Origin: Desulfovibrio sp. UBA4079
GTDB lineage: Bacteria > Desulfobacterota > Desulfovibrionia > Desulfovibrionales > Desulfovibrionaceae
DNA length: 13,738 bases
Assembly: GCA_002382645.1 (NCBI GenBank)
Contig: DFYP01000148.1
Location: forward strand, 14,391-28,128
Direction of reading: 5' to 3'
Of this stretch, positions 7,564 through 13,738 are shown piece after piece; the first letter of the stretch is position 1; every line of letters starts with the position of its first letter. Position numbers and translations under genes: made by a program. The notes beneath the pieces are model-generated. The model searched no databases. It saw nothing but the letters and a program-made list of their open reading frames with translations, and was not told the DNA's origin.

Positions 7564-7579
7564 TGCACAATCCATGCCA
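7564..7579 (-). promoter_or_regulatory. Sigma-54 (RpoN) -24/-12 promoter for the minus-strand run
   Basis: On the minus strand this reads TGGCATGGATTGTGCA. Against the RpoN consensus TGGCACGNNNNTTGCA it matches 10 of 12 defined positions, and the invariant GG and GC are exactly ten bases apart. The predicted transcription start is near 7553, about 50 bases before the GTG at 7503 and with a ribosome site in between. RpoN promoters need an activator ATPase bound upstream. None is encoded in the window. Confidence 0.65.
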
Positions 7580-7607
7580 CGGTTTTGGAGCTGCGAACCC
7601 GGGGAAT

Positions 7608-7660
7608 CGCACGGTGGCCGAATGATCCGGGCGAGGCGAAAGCCGCGGGCAGACCGTGCG
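7608..7660. repeat. 8-bp inverted repeat, possible activator site
   Basis: The arms CGCACGGT (7608-7615) and ACCGTGCG (7653-7660) are perfect complements separated by 37 bases. They lie about 55 to 107 bases upstream of the predicted sigma-54 start, where enhancer-binding activators can sit. An 8-bp pair can arise by chance in a GC-rich region of this size, so this is only a candidate. Confidence 0.3.
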
Positions 7661-7737
7661 GCCTGGACGGGTTCAGGCAGGACTTTCCCCGGGTCCCCCT
7701 CGGCTTCCGGGGGCTTGGGCGATATGCTGGTTCATGT

Positions 7738-7753
7738 TGTCACACTCTTTGCA
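7738..7753 (+). promoter_or_regulatory. Weak sigma-54-like sequence facing the plus run
   Basis: TGTCACACTCTTTGCA matches 10 of 12 consensus positions but has GT in place of the near-invariant -24 GG. The predicted start would fall at about 7764, directly before the ATG at 7765, giving an almost leaderless message. The gene also lacks a clear ribosome site. This is recorded as tentative. Confidence 0.25.
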
Positions 7754-7764
7754 TCGGCGGGCCC

Positions 7765-9861
7765 ATGCGCATCAATTTTCTGAACTGCGGATACCGGAAC
7801 TGTGGCGGTTGCCTTCAATTAGTGAAGTGCGCCAATATCTTGACGGATCTGGGGCATGAGGTCTTTCTGACCTACACGGCCTCGTTCAGCTTTGACCTCA
7901 CCGAGGTCCGGGCGAAGCGGGTGTATTCGCCGCATCTGCGGCCCGACGAGGTGCCCGACGCCGACGCGGTCATGTGCAGCACCTGGTACATGGCCCGCCG
8001 CGTGGCGGATCTGCCCGCCTCCAAGGGGGCCAAGTTCGCCTATCTCCAGGACTTCGAGAACTGGTCCGGGACCTCCGAGGACATCCTCAGCTGCTGGCGT
8101 CTGCCCGTGCATCTCGTGGCGGTGGCCAACTATCTGCGCGACGCCGCGGCCCAGCACACCTCCAAACGCGCTGCGGTCCTGCCCTACGGCATCGACTTCG
8201 AGCGCTTCCACCCCGAGGGCAAGACCCCGCCCTCGCCGCAGCGCCTGGTCCTGGGCGGGCTCTACAACTCCATGGCGCGCAAGCGCTTTGATGACCTCGT
8301 GGCCGTGGCCCTCGGGCTGCGGGAACAGGGCGTGCCCGTGGAACTCCGGCTGTTCGGAGCCGAGCCCGGGCCCGTGCTGCCGCTTCCGGCCGTCTATCTC
8401 CGGCAGCCCAAGCCCGAGGACCTCCGGGCCATGATGAGCGCCTGCCATGTCTGGCTGGCCATGAGCGAGCAGGAGGGGTTGCACATCCCGCCCATGGAGG
8501 CCATGGCCTGCGGCGCCGTGCCCGTGGTCACCGAGATCGGCGGCATGCGCGACTACTGCCTGGACGGCCGCACCGGCTTTCAGGTCCCGGTGGGCGGCGT
8601 GGCCGAGGCCGTGGCCCGGGTGCGCGAACTCTGGGGCGATCCGGCGCGCTGGGAGCGGATGTCCGCGGCGGCCCTGGACCACATCCGGGCCATGGGTTCG
8701 GAGCGGGAGAACGCCGCCCGGCTGGCGGAACTGTTTCAGGCCCGCCAGGGCGCGGCCGGCCTGGAGCGCCTGTTCGACTTCACGAGCTGGAACCAGAACA
8801 CCTGGAAAACGCTGGCCGCGTATGGGGATCAGGCGGCGCGCCTGGACTCCCTGGGGGCTTCCGACCTGGCGGCGGAGCTGGATGCGGGCCTGGCCCGGAC
8901 CCTGGAGGCCCGGGCCAAGGAGGACCGCAATCTCCTGGGCCGTCAGGGCCGCACCTATGGCTTGGCCGTGCACCGGCAGAACCGCCGCAGCGGCGCTTCC
9001 GAGCGCAGCCGGGCCGAGACGGCCTTCCTGCACGCGCCGCGCGAGGACGGGGTCCTGGACGCCCTGGCCGGGGCCTGGGACCGGCCGCTGGCGGGCCGCT
9101 ACGACAATCCCGCGGCCTTTGACGGCTGGCTGCGGGTCTATCCCACCCTGCGCTGCACCCTGCATTGCGGCTACTGCGTCAACGACGCCGTCCAGGGAGC
9201 CCGCAAGGACGCTCCGGCCGTGGACTGGCAGCGCTGGGCCGAGGCCCTCAACCGCGAGGGGCGGCACGTGGTGTTCACCGGCGGGGAGCCTTTCCTGTAC
9301 AAGGGCTTTGTCTCCCTGCTCAACGCCATGCAGCGGCACCTCATGCTGCGCGTGTACAGCAACCTGAGCCTGGATCTGGGGCAGACCCTGGCCGGAATCC
9401 AGCGCGAAGCGGATTTCTACGTGAGCTGGCACGCCAGCGAGGAGCCCGACCGGCAGATATTTTTGGCCAATTGCCGGGCCATCCTGGACAATCCCCTGTT
9501 TTCCCTTACGGTGCACGCCATCGACACCCCGGAGAATCAGGCCCGGCTGGAGCGGGATCTGGCCTTTTTCCGGGACCACGGCGTGCGGGTGGACCTGGAC
9601 CAGGACCAGCGGGGCTTCGCCGGTTCCGGCCAGCCTGCCGGGCGCCTGGCGGCCTGCCGCCGCCGCCTCTATCTCATCGGGCCGGACGGCTGCCGCTACC
9701 AGTGCGTGTCCCGGCTCATGCGCCGCGATCAGCCCCAGGAAAACATCTTCGACGGGCCCCTGGGTCCGGACTCCTGCCTTTCGGCCTGTCCCGACTACGG
9801 CAACTGCGCGCCCTGCGACGGGTTGGGCGAAACGAGCATCGGCATCCTGGAGACCCTGTGA
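7765..9861 (+). CDS. GT4 glycosyltransferase-radical SAM fusion protein
   Basis: This protein has 698 residues and two enzyme domains. Residues 1-330 form a GT4 (GT-B fold) glycosyltransferase: an N-terminal 'GGCLQLVKCANILTDLGHEV' helix-strand (14-33), LPYGIDFERFHP (139-150) and the family's E-x7-E motif at E237/E245 in SEQEGLHIPPMEAMACG. Residues 340-450 are a linker of unknown type. Residues 455-698 are a radical SAM domain: the CxxxCxxC motif C464/C468/C471 (ligands of the SAM-binding 4Fe-4S cluster), FTGGEPF at 504-510, and a Cys-rich tail (C631, C643, C647, C671, C675, C681, C684) suited to one or two auxiliary clusters, SPASM-like. The ATG at 7765 is chosen because the GT4 fold begins there. 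The open frame upstream has no homology-like content. The stop overlaps the galE-like start (GTGA). The radical reaction and substrate are unknown. Confidence 0.85.
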   Translation: MRINFLNCGYRNCGGCLQLVKCANILTDLGHEVFLTYTASFSFDLTEVRAKRVYSPHLRPDEVPDADAVMCSTWYMARRVADLPASKGAKFAYLQDFENWSGTSEDILSCWRLPVHLVAVANYLRDAAAQHTSKRAAVLPYGIDFERFHPEGKTPPSPQRLVLGGLYNSMARKRFDDLVAVALGLREQGVPVELRLFGAEPGPVLPLPAVYLRQPKPEDLRAMMSACHVWLAMSEQEGLHIPPMEAMACGAVPVVTEIGGMRDYCLDGRTGFQVPVGGVAEAVARVRELWGDPARWERMSAAALDHIRAMGSERENAARLAELFQARQGAAGLERLFDFTSWNQNTWKTLAAYGDQAARLDSLGASDLAAELDAGLARTLEARAKEDRNLLGRQGRTYGLAVHRQNRRSGASERSRAETAFLHAPREDGVLDALAGAWDRPLAGRYDNPAAFDGWLRVYPTLRCTLHCGYCVNDAVQGARKDAPAVDWQRWAEALNREGRHVVFTGGEPFLYKGFVSLLNAMQRHLMLRVYSNLSLDLGQTLAGIQREADFYVSWHASEEPDRQIFLANCRAILDNPLFSLTVHAIDTPENQARLERDLAFFRDHGVRVDLDQDQRGFAGSGQPAGRLAACRRRLYLIGPDGCRYQCVSRLMRRDQPQENIFDGPLGPDSCLSACPDYGNCAPCDGLGETSIGILETL

Positions 9862-10847
9862 GCGAGAACATCCTGGTCACCGGCGGCGCCGGCTACATCG
9901 GCAGCCATACCTGCAAGGCGTTGTCCCGGCGCGGCCTGACCCCCGTGGTCCTGGACAACCTGGTCTACGGCCACCCCTGGGCCGTGCAATGGGGCCCCCT
10001 GGTGCGCGGCGACATCGCCGACCGCGCCTTGCTGGACCAGATTTTCGAGACCTATCGGCCCGCGGCGGTGCTGCACTTCGCGGCCTTCGCCTATGTGGGC
10101 GAGTCCGTGACCGACCCGGGCAAGTACTGGCGCAACAACGCGGCGGGCACCCTGACCCTGCTGGAGGCCATGCGCGACCACGGCTGCCGCCGCCTGGTCT
10201 TTTCCAGCACCTGCGCCACCTACGGCCTGCCGCAACAGGTGCCCATGTCCGAGGAGCATCCGCAGTGGCCGGTGAATCCCTATGGCTGGAGCAAGCTGGC
10301 CGTGGAGCGGATGATCGCCGACTTCGGCGCGGCCCACGGCCTGGAGGCGGTGATCCTGCGCTATTTCAACGCCGCCGGCGCCGATCCCGAGGGCCATCTG
10401 GGCGAGGAGCACGATCCCGAAACCCATCTCATCCCCCTGGTGCTGCGGGCGGCCCAGGACCCCGCGCAGCCCGTGACCGTGTTCGGCGGGGACTACGACA
10501 CCCCGGACGGCACCTGCGTTCGCGACTACATCCACGTGAGCGACCTGGCCCGGGCCCATCTGGCGGCCCTGGATCATCTGAACCGCAAGGGTGCGGCAGC
10601 CTTCAACCTGGGCACGGGCCGGGGCCATTCCGTGCGCGAGGTGATCCGCATGGCGGAGCAGGTCACGGGCCGCGAAATCCGGCCCCTGAGCGGAGACCGG
10701 CGGGCCGGAGACCCTCCGCGGCTGGTGGCCTCCGGCGACCTGGCCCGGCGGGAGCTGGGGTTCGAACCGGAATATCCCGGGCTGGCCGAGATCATCGGCC
10801 ATGCCTGGAACTGGATGCAACAGGGGTCGGGACCATCCCGCGGCTGA
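9858..10847 (+). CDS. galE: UDP-glucose 4-epimerase-type NAD-dependent sugar epimerase
   Basis: This 329-residue extended short-chain dehydrogenase interconverts UDP-glucose and UDP-galactose, or a related UDP-sugar pair, in the cytoplasm. VTGGAGYIGSH (7-17) is the NAD-binding glycine motif. FSSTCATYG (115-123) and YGWSK (142-146, with catalytic Tyr142 and Lys146) form the active site. LRYFNAAGA (167-175) and RDYIHVSDLA (222-231) are typical of GalE. The length is close to the usual 335-340. The start is GTG at 9858, overlapping the upstream TGA, with GGAG about seven bases before it. It supplies a nucleotide sugar for the surrounding glycosyltransferases. A UDP-arabinose or UDP-GlcNAc epimerase cannot be excluded from motifs alone. 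Confidence 0.88.
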   Translation: MSENILVTGGAGYIGSHTCKALSRRGLTPVVLDNLVYGHPWAVQWGPLVRGDIADRALLDQIFETYRPAAVLHFAAFAYVGESVTDPGKYWRNNAAGTLTLLEAMRDHGCRRLVFSSTCATYGLPQQVPMSEEHPQWPVNPYGWSKLAVERMIADFGAAHGLEAVILRYFNAAGADPEGHLGEEHDPETHLIPLVLRAAQDPAQPVTVFGGDYDTPDGTCVRDYIHVSDLARAHLAALDHLNRKGAAAFNLGTGRGHSVREVIRMAEQVTGREIRPLSGDRRAGDPPRLVASGDLARRELGFEPEYPGLAEIIGHAWNWMQQGSGPSRG

Positions 10848-10884
10848 TGGGCCGGGGCGTCCGCCGGGGCAGCGACGGGGTTTG

Positions 10885-10907
10885 CCGTTCATTCCGTGAA
10901 TGAACGG
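10885..10907. repeat. Perfect 10-bp hairpin between the epimerase and GT9 genes
   Basis: CCGTTCATTC (10885-10894), a three-base loop CGT, then GAATGAACGG (10898-10907) form a perfect stem. Two wobble pairs could extend it in RNA. No T-run follows, so it is not a standard intrinsic terminator. It sits in the 90-base gap between two genes of the same strand and could be an attenuator, an RNA stability element or a protein site. It is also markedly less GC-rich than its surroundings. Confidence 0.7.
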
Positions 10908-10926
10908 TGTGCAGTGTTCAGACGGC

Positions 10927-10931
10927 AAGGA
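10927..10931 (+). promoter_or_regulatory. Ribosome binding site fixing the GT9 start
   Basis: AAGGA lies six bases before the ATG at 10938. An alternative GTG at 10896 in the same frame lies inside the hairpin loop and has no comparable site. The ATG is therefore preferred. Confidence 0.75.
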
Positions 10932-10937
10932 CCGCGC

Positions 10938-12242
10938 ATGAGTCGGGAACAGCTGTTCATCCTGCCCGAAGCGGGGCTGGCGCAGGCCCCCTGGTTCCTG
11001 GAGGCGTTGGCCGAGGCCGCGCCCCGGGGCGCGGTCGTGCTCTGCCCGGAGCCGGAAGCCGGGGAGCTGCAGGGCCGGTTTCCGGGCGTGCGCGTCCAGG
11101 GCTTCGGCTCCGGCGCCCTGACCCCGGCCCGCCCGGATCTCCGCGCATTGGCCCGCGGTCTGGGCGCAGACGGCCTGCTCGCGGAGCGGGCGGTTCTCGT
11201 GCGTGACGGGACGCGGCCCCATGGCTGGGACGCCTACCGCACCGCACTGCGGCTCCTGGGCCTGCCCGGATTTCTGGAACTGGACCGGGAACGGCGCGAG
11301 GAACAGGGATTCCCGCCTCCGCCGGACATGTCCCGGCCGGGCACGCTCCTGCTCAAGGCCTGCGGCGGCATCGGCAACGTGGTCCAGACCACGGGCGTTC
11401 TTTCCGCGGCCCTGGCGCGCGGCTGGGAGGCGGTGTTCTGCCCCATGTCCGACTCCGGCCAGTCCCTGGCCCCGCTGTTCCAGGACCCGGACCGGCCGGG
11501 CCTGCGGGTCATCGGGCCCGGGGACCTGCCCGAGGTGCGGGCCGGGCTTTCGCTGAACATCGAATGCCGCGCGCACGTCGCGGCCCAGGACTTCTTCCAC
11601 AGCCCCTATCGTGAGCCCATGGAGCGCAACGAGGCCCGGGCCTATGCCCGGTTCGCGGCCAACGTCACCGGCTGGGACGTGGACCCGGCGGCCACCTTCG
11701 TGGGCCCGGGAACCGGGGTCCCGGCCGGGCTTTCGGGCCGCGTGGTGCTCATCCCCGGGAGCAAGCCCAACTGGGACTCCAAGCGCTGGCCGCACATGCA
11801 GCGGCTGGCCGAAATGCTCGACCGGCCCGTGGTGCTCTGCCGGGAGGCGGACCTCGAGGCCTACGCCACGCTGCCCTTTCTCGCGCCCATCCGGGGCGAC
11901 CGGGCCGAGCTGGTCACGGGCCTGGATCTGGCCCAGGCCGCGGCCGTGTTGCGCCAGGCCCGGGCCGTGGTGGCCAACGACTGCGGCCTGGCCCACGTGG
12001 CCGCCGCCGCCGGAGCGCCCACCCTGGTGCTCTTCGGTCCGTCCTCGTTGGACAAGAACTTGCACCCCCGCTCCAACGTGACGGCCCTGCGTCTGGACCT
12101 GCCGTGCCGGCCCTGCCAGGGCCGGGACCAGGGGCCCGGACGCCTGTCCGGCAAGGGCTACCGCTGCGACCTGGGATACCCCTGCCTGGCCGGGATCACG
12201 GCCGAGGACGTGGCCCAGCGGCTGGCCGAACTCATGCGCTGA
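10938..12242 (+). CDS. GT9 (heptosyltransferase-family) glycosyltransferase with N-terminal extension
   Basis: This 434-residue protein has a GT9 domain over about residues 135-434. LLLKACGGIGNVVQTTGVL (137-155) is the family's N-terminal 'GxGDxxxTxP'-type loop. VLIPGSKPNWDSKRWP (270-285) and VVANDCGLAHVAAAAGAPTLVLFGPSS (344-370) form the nucleotide-sugar site. The C-terminal cysteines C390, C393, C410 and C416 follow a pattern often seen in GT9 members. GT9 proteins normally begin at that first loop; here about 130 extra residues precede it, including a strand-like VVLCPEPEAGE, with no family recognised. The enzyme would transfer a heptose or other sugar onto a lipid or glycan acceptor. The gene is 90 bases after the epimerase gene and nine bases before the GT2 gene. 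Confidence 0.87.
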   Translation: MSREQLFILPEAGLAQAPWFLEALAEAAPRGAVVLCPEPEAGELQGRFPGVRVQGFGSGALTPARPDLRALARGLGADGLLAERAVLVRDGTRPHGWDAYRTALRLLGLPGFLELDRERREEQGFPPPPDMSRPGTLLLKACGGIGNVVQTTGVLSAALARGWEAVFCPMSDSGQSLAPLFQDPDRPGLRVIGPGDLPEVRAGLSLNIECRAHVAAQDFFHSPYREPMERNEARAYARFAANVTGWDVDPAATFVGPGTGVPAGLSGRVVLIPGSKPNWDSKRWPHMQRLAEMLDRPVVLCREADLEAYATLPFLAPIRGDRAELVTGLDLAQAAAVLRQARAVVANDCGLAHVAAAAGAPTLVLFGPSSLDKNLHPRSNVTALRLDLPCRPCQGRDQGPGRLSGKGYRCDLGYPCLAGITAEDVAQRLAELMR

Positions 12243-12251
12243 GGAGGATGG

Positions 12252-13187
12252 ATGCGCAGCGCCCTGCACCCGGAACGGATCGTCGTGGTGATCCCCTGCC
12301 GCAACTGCGGCCCGTACATCGAAGAGTGCCTGGAGTCCTTGCGGGCCCAGACCTTCGCGGGCTGGAGCGCGCTGGTGGCCGACGACGCCTCGGACGACGA
12401 CACCGCTCGGCGGGCCAGGGCCTTTGAGTCCGATGCGCGCATCCGCGTGCGCACCGCGCCCGAGCGGCGCTGGCTCATGGGCAACACCCTGGACGCCCTG
12501 CGCGGCCTGGACCTCCGGCCCAGCGACGTGGTCGTGATCCTGGACGGCGACGACCTGCTCCGGCCCGCCTGCCTGGAGCGGCTCTGGGCGGAGCACTGCC
12601 GGGGCTTCGACTTCGTCTACACCAACGAGGACGTCCTGGGCCCCGGGCACTCCCTGGGCCGTCCGCTGCTGCGCGACGTGCCCGTGCGCGAGCAGCTCTG
12701 GTGCTTCTCCCACGCCCGCAGCTTCAAGGGCTACCTGTTCTCGCTCCTGGACGACGCCGCCTTCCGGGACGCCTCGGGCGGCTATTACCGCGCCGCCGGG
12801 GACCTCTCCCTGTGCCTGCCCATGGCCGAGCTGGCCGGGCCGGACAAGATTTCCTTCGTGGACGAGCGGCTCTACGGCTACCGGGTGCACGAGCAGTGCA
12901 ACTTCAAGGTCCTGCGCACCGAGCAGCTGGAGAACAACTGGCGCATCCGCACGCGGCCCACGCTCCGCCGCCAGACGCGCTTCTTCGACTTCAGCGAGGA
13001 CGTGCGCGACCTGGAAAAGCCCCGGCTGTACGAGTACGGCCGCGCGTTCCGGGAGCGCTACCCGCGTCCGGCCAGCGTGCTCCTGCGCCACCACATCCGG
13101 CCCGGCGAGGAGGACTCCTGGCGGGCCTACCACAACCTCTGGATCGACGAGGGCGTGTTCCTGGCCGGGGTGGTGGCGGGCGCATGA
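12252..13187 (+). CDS. GT2 family glycosyltransferase
   Basis: This 311-residue inverting GT-A fold glycosyltransferase begins with VVVIPCRNCGPYIEECLESLRAQT (11-34). LVADDASDDDT (41-51) holds the nucleotide, and VVILDGDD (94-101) contains the metal-binding DxD motif. The later GYRVHEQCNFK (209-219) is typical of the family's C-terminal part. There is no membrane segment, so it probably works at the inner face of the membrane on a nucleotide-sugar donor. GGAGG lies four bases before the ATG at 12252, and the gene starts nine bases after the GT9 stop. Its own stop overlaps the next ATG (ATGA). The sugar transferred is unknown. Confidence 0.9.
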   Translation: MRSALHPERIVVVIPCRNCGPYIEECLESLRAQTFAGWSALVADDASDDDTARRARAFESDARIRVRTAPERRWLMGNTLDALRGLDLRPSDVVVILDGDDLLRPACLERLWAEHCRGFDFVYTNEDVLGPGHSLGRPLLRDVPVREQLWCFSHARSFKGYLFSLLDDAAFRDASGGYYRAAGDLSLCLPMAELAGPDKISFVDERLYGYRVHEQCNFKVLRTEQLENNWRIRTRPTLRRQTRFFDFSEDVRDLEKPRLYEYGRAFRERYPRPASVLLRHHIRPGEEDSWRAYHNLWIDEGVFLAGVVAGA

Positions 13188-13738
13188 GCCCGGGGACCGG
13201 GCCGCAGCGGACCGCCCTGGTCTTCGCCCATTCGGAACCGCCCCGGGACCGCCGGCGCATCCGCCCCGTGTTCCTGCCCTTTGCGGGCTGCCCGCACCGC
13301 TGCCTGTTCTGCGACCAGAAGGCCCAGACCGGCACCGCGCCCACATCTCTTGCAGCGATCCTGGAGACCCTGGAACAGACCCTGACCCGCGCCCGGGAGC
13401 AGGGCGATCCGCCCTTTGAGCTCGGCCTGTACGGCGGCACGTTCACGGCCCTGCCCCAGGACTGGCCCGAGCGCTTTCTCCGAACCATCCGGCCGTTCCG
13501 GGCCGCGGGCCTGGTGACGCGGGTGCGCTGCTCCACCCGGCCGGACGCGGTGGAGCCCGCGCGGCTGGCCGGGCTCAAGGACCTGGGCCTGGACCTGGTG
13601 GAGCTGGGCATCCAGAGTTTCGACGATGCGGCCCTGGCGGCCTCGGGCCGGGGCTACTCCGGGGAAACCGCGCAGGCGGCCTGCCGGACCGTGCGCCAAG
13701 CCGGGCTGGGCCTGGGCGTCCAGCTCCTGCCCGGCCTG
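13184..13738 (+). CDS. Elp3-like radical SAM protein (C-terminus beyond window)
   Basis: There are 185 visible residues from the ATG at 13184, open to the right edge. CPHRCLFCDQ (36-45) is the CxxxCxxC cluster motif (C36/C40/C43). LYGGTFTALP (82-91), STRPDAV (117-123) and VELGIQSFDDAALAASGRGY (139-158) match a widespread group of radical SAM proteins related to the Elp3/HemN-like lineage, usually about 300-400 residues long. Its substrate is generally unknown, and this group is often a chromosomal housekeeping gene rather than part of glycan loci. The ATGA overlap with the GT2 stop nevertheless shows it is co-translated with the glycosyltransferases. It is not closely similar by eye to the radical SAM domain of the fusion protein at 7765-9861. 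Confidence 0.85.
   Translation, partial: MSPGTGPQRTALVFAHSEPPRDRRRIRPVFLPFAGCPHRCLFCDQKAQTGTAPTSLAAILETLEQTLTRAREQGDPPFELGLYGGTFTALPQDWPERFLRTIRPFRAAGLVTRVRCSTRPDAVEPARLAGLKDLGLDLVELGIQSFDDAALAASGRGYSGETAQAACRTVRQAGLGLGVQLLPGL

Larger units (their letters stand above)
7504..7764. other. Divergent intergenic control region
   Basis: These 261 bases separate the two divergent runs. They contain a sigma-54 match facing left (7564-7579), an 8-bp inverted repeat (arms 7608-7615 and 7653-7660), a GC-rich stretch with a short CCCCC/GGGGG stem (7695-7713) and a weak -24/-12-like sequence facing right (7738-7753). The stretch 7519-7550 contains two short A runs and is the most AT-rich part of the window. 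No small gene with a convincing ribosome site was found in it. Confidence 0.75.

Noticed and set aside
7695..7713. CCCCC/GGGGG stem in the divergent region
   Set aside because: A homopolymer stem of 5 bp with a 9-base loop is expected by chance in such GC-rich sequence.
6664..7764. A 367-residue N-terminal extension of the GT4-radical SAM frame
   Set aside because: The extension runs antisense through the propeller gene and across the promoter region and has no motif. The GT4 fold begins at the ATG at 7765.
9795..13346. A 1183-codon open frame on the minus strand opposite the epimerase, GT9 and GT2 genes
   Set aside because: Its translation is rich in Gly, Arg, Ala, Pro, Gln and His and lacks any family motif, while the opposite strand carries clear enzymes. 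It is an antisense shadow caused by high GC.

Overview
This is a high-GC bacterial window made up almost entirely of surface-glycan genes in two divergent runs. The GC-rich codon use, a strong RpoN (sigma-54) type promoter and the mix of gene families would suit a Desulfovibrionales-like deltaproteobacterium. That placement is an inference from style, not from a marker gene. No rRNA, tRNA, CRISPR array, insertion sequence or phage gene was seen.

The minus-strand run (7503 down to 1) reads, in transcription order: a beta-propeller-like protein; a PAPS-dependent sulfotransferase; a TylF-like O-methyltransferase; a glycosyltransferase resembling the TIGR04372 family; a CMP-nonulosonate (NeuA/PseF-like) cytidylyltransferase; a larger, divergent cytidylyltransferase-like protein with a foreign insertion; a small helical protein; and a GT-B-like transferase cut by the window edge. 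Three junctions are ATGA stop/start overlaps, one is a 13-base overlap and one is a 1-base gap, so the distal six genes are very probably one operon. The first three genes are spaced 41-89 bases apart and are lower in GC.

The divergent intergenic region (7504-7764) holds a good sigma-54 -24/-12 match facing the minus run. It also holds an 8-bp inverted repeat upstream of that site and a weaker -24/-12-like sequence facing the plus run.

The plus-strand run (7765 to the right edge) encodes a fusion of a GT4 glycosyltransferase with a radical SAM domain, a GalE-type epimerase, a GT9 glycosyltransferase with an extra N-terminal region, a GT2 glycosyltransferase and the start of a second, Elp3-like radical SAM protein. 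A perfect 10-bp hairpin lies between the epimerase and GT9 genes.

Together the genes suggest assembly of a cell-surface or flagellar glycan containing a nonulosonic (sialic-acid-like) sugar, with sulfate and methyl decoration and perhaps a radical-modified sugar. The nonulosonate synthase genes (NeuB/NeuC or Pse/Leg types) are not in the window. The least ordinary items are the GT4-radical SAM fusion and the second, degenerate-looking cytidylyltransferase-like protein beside the normal one.
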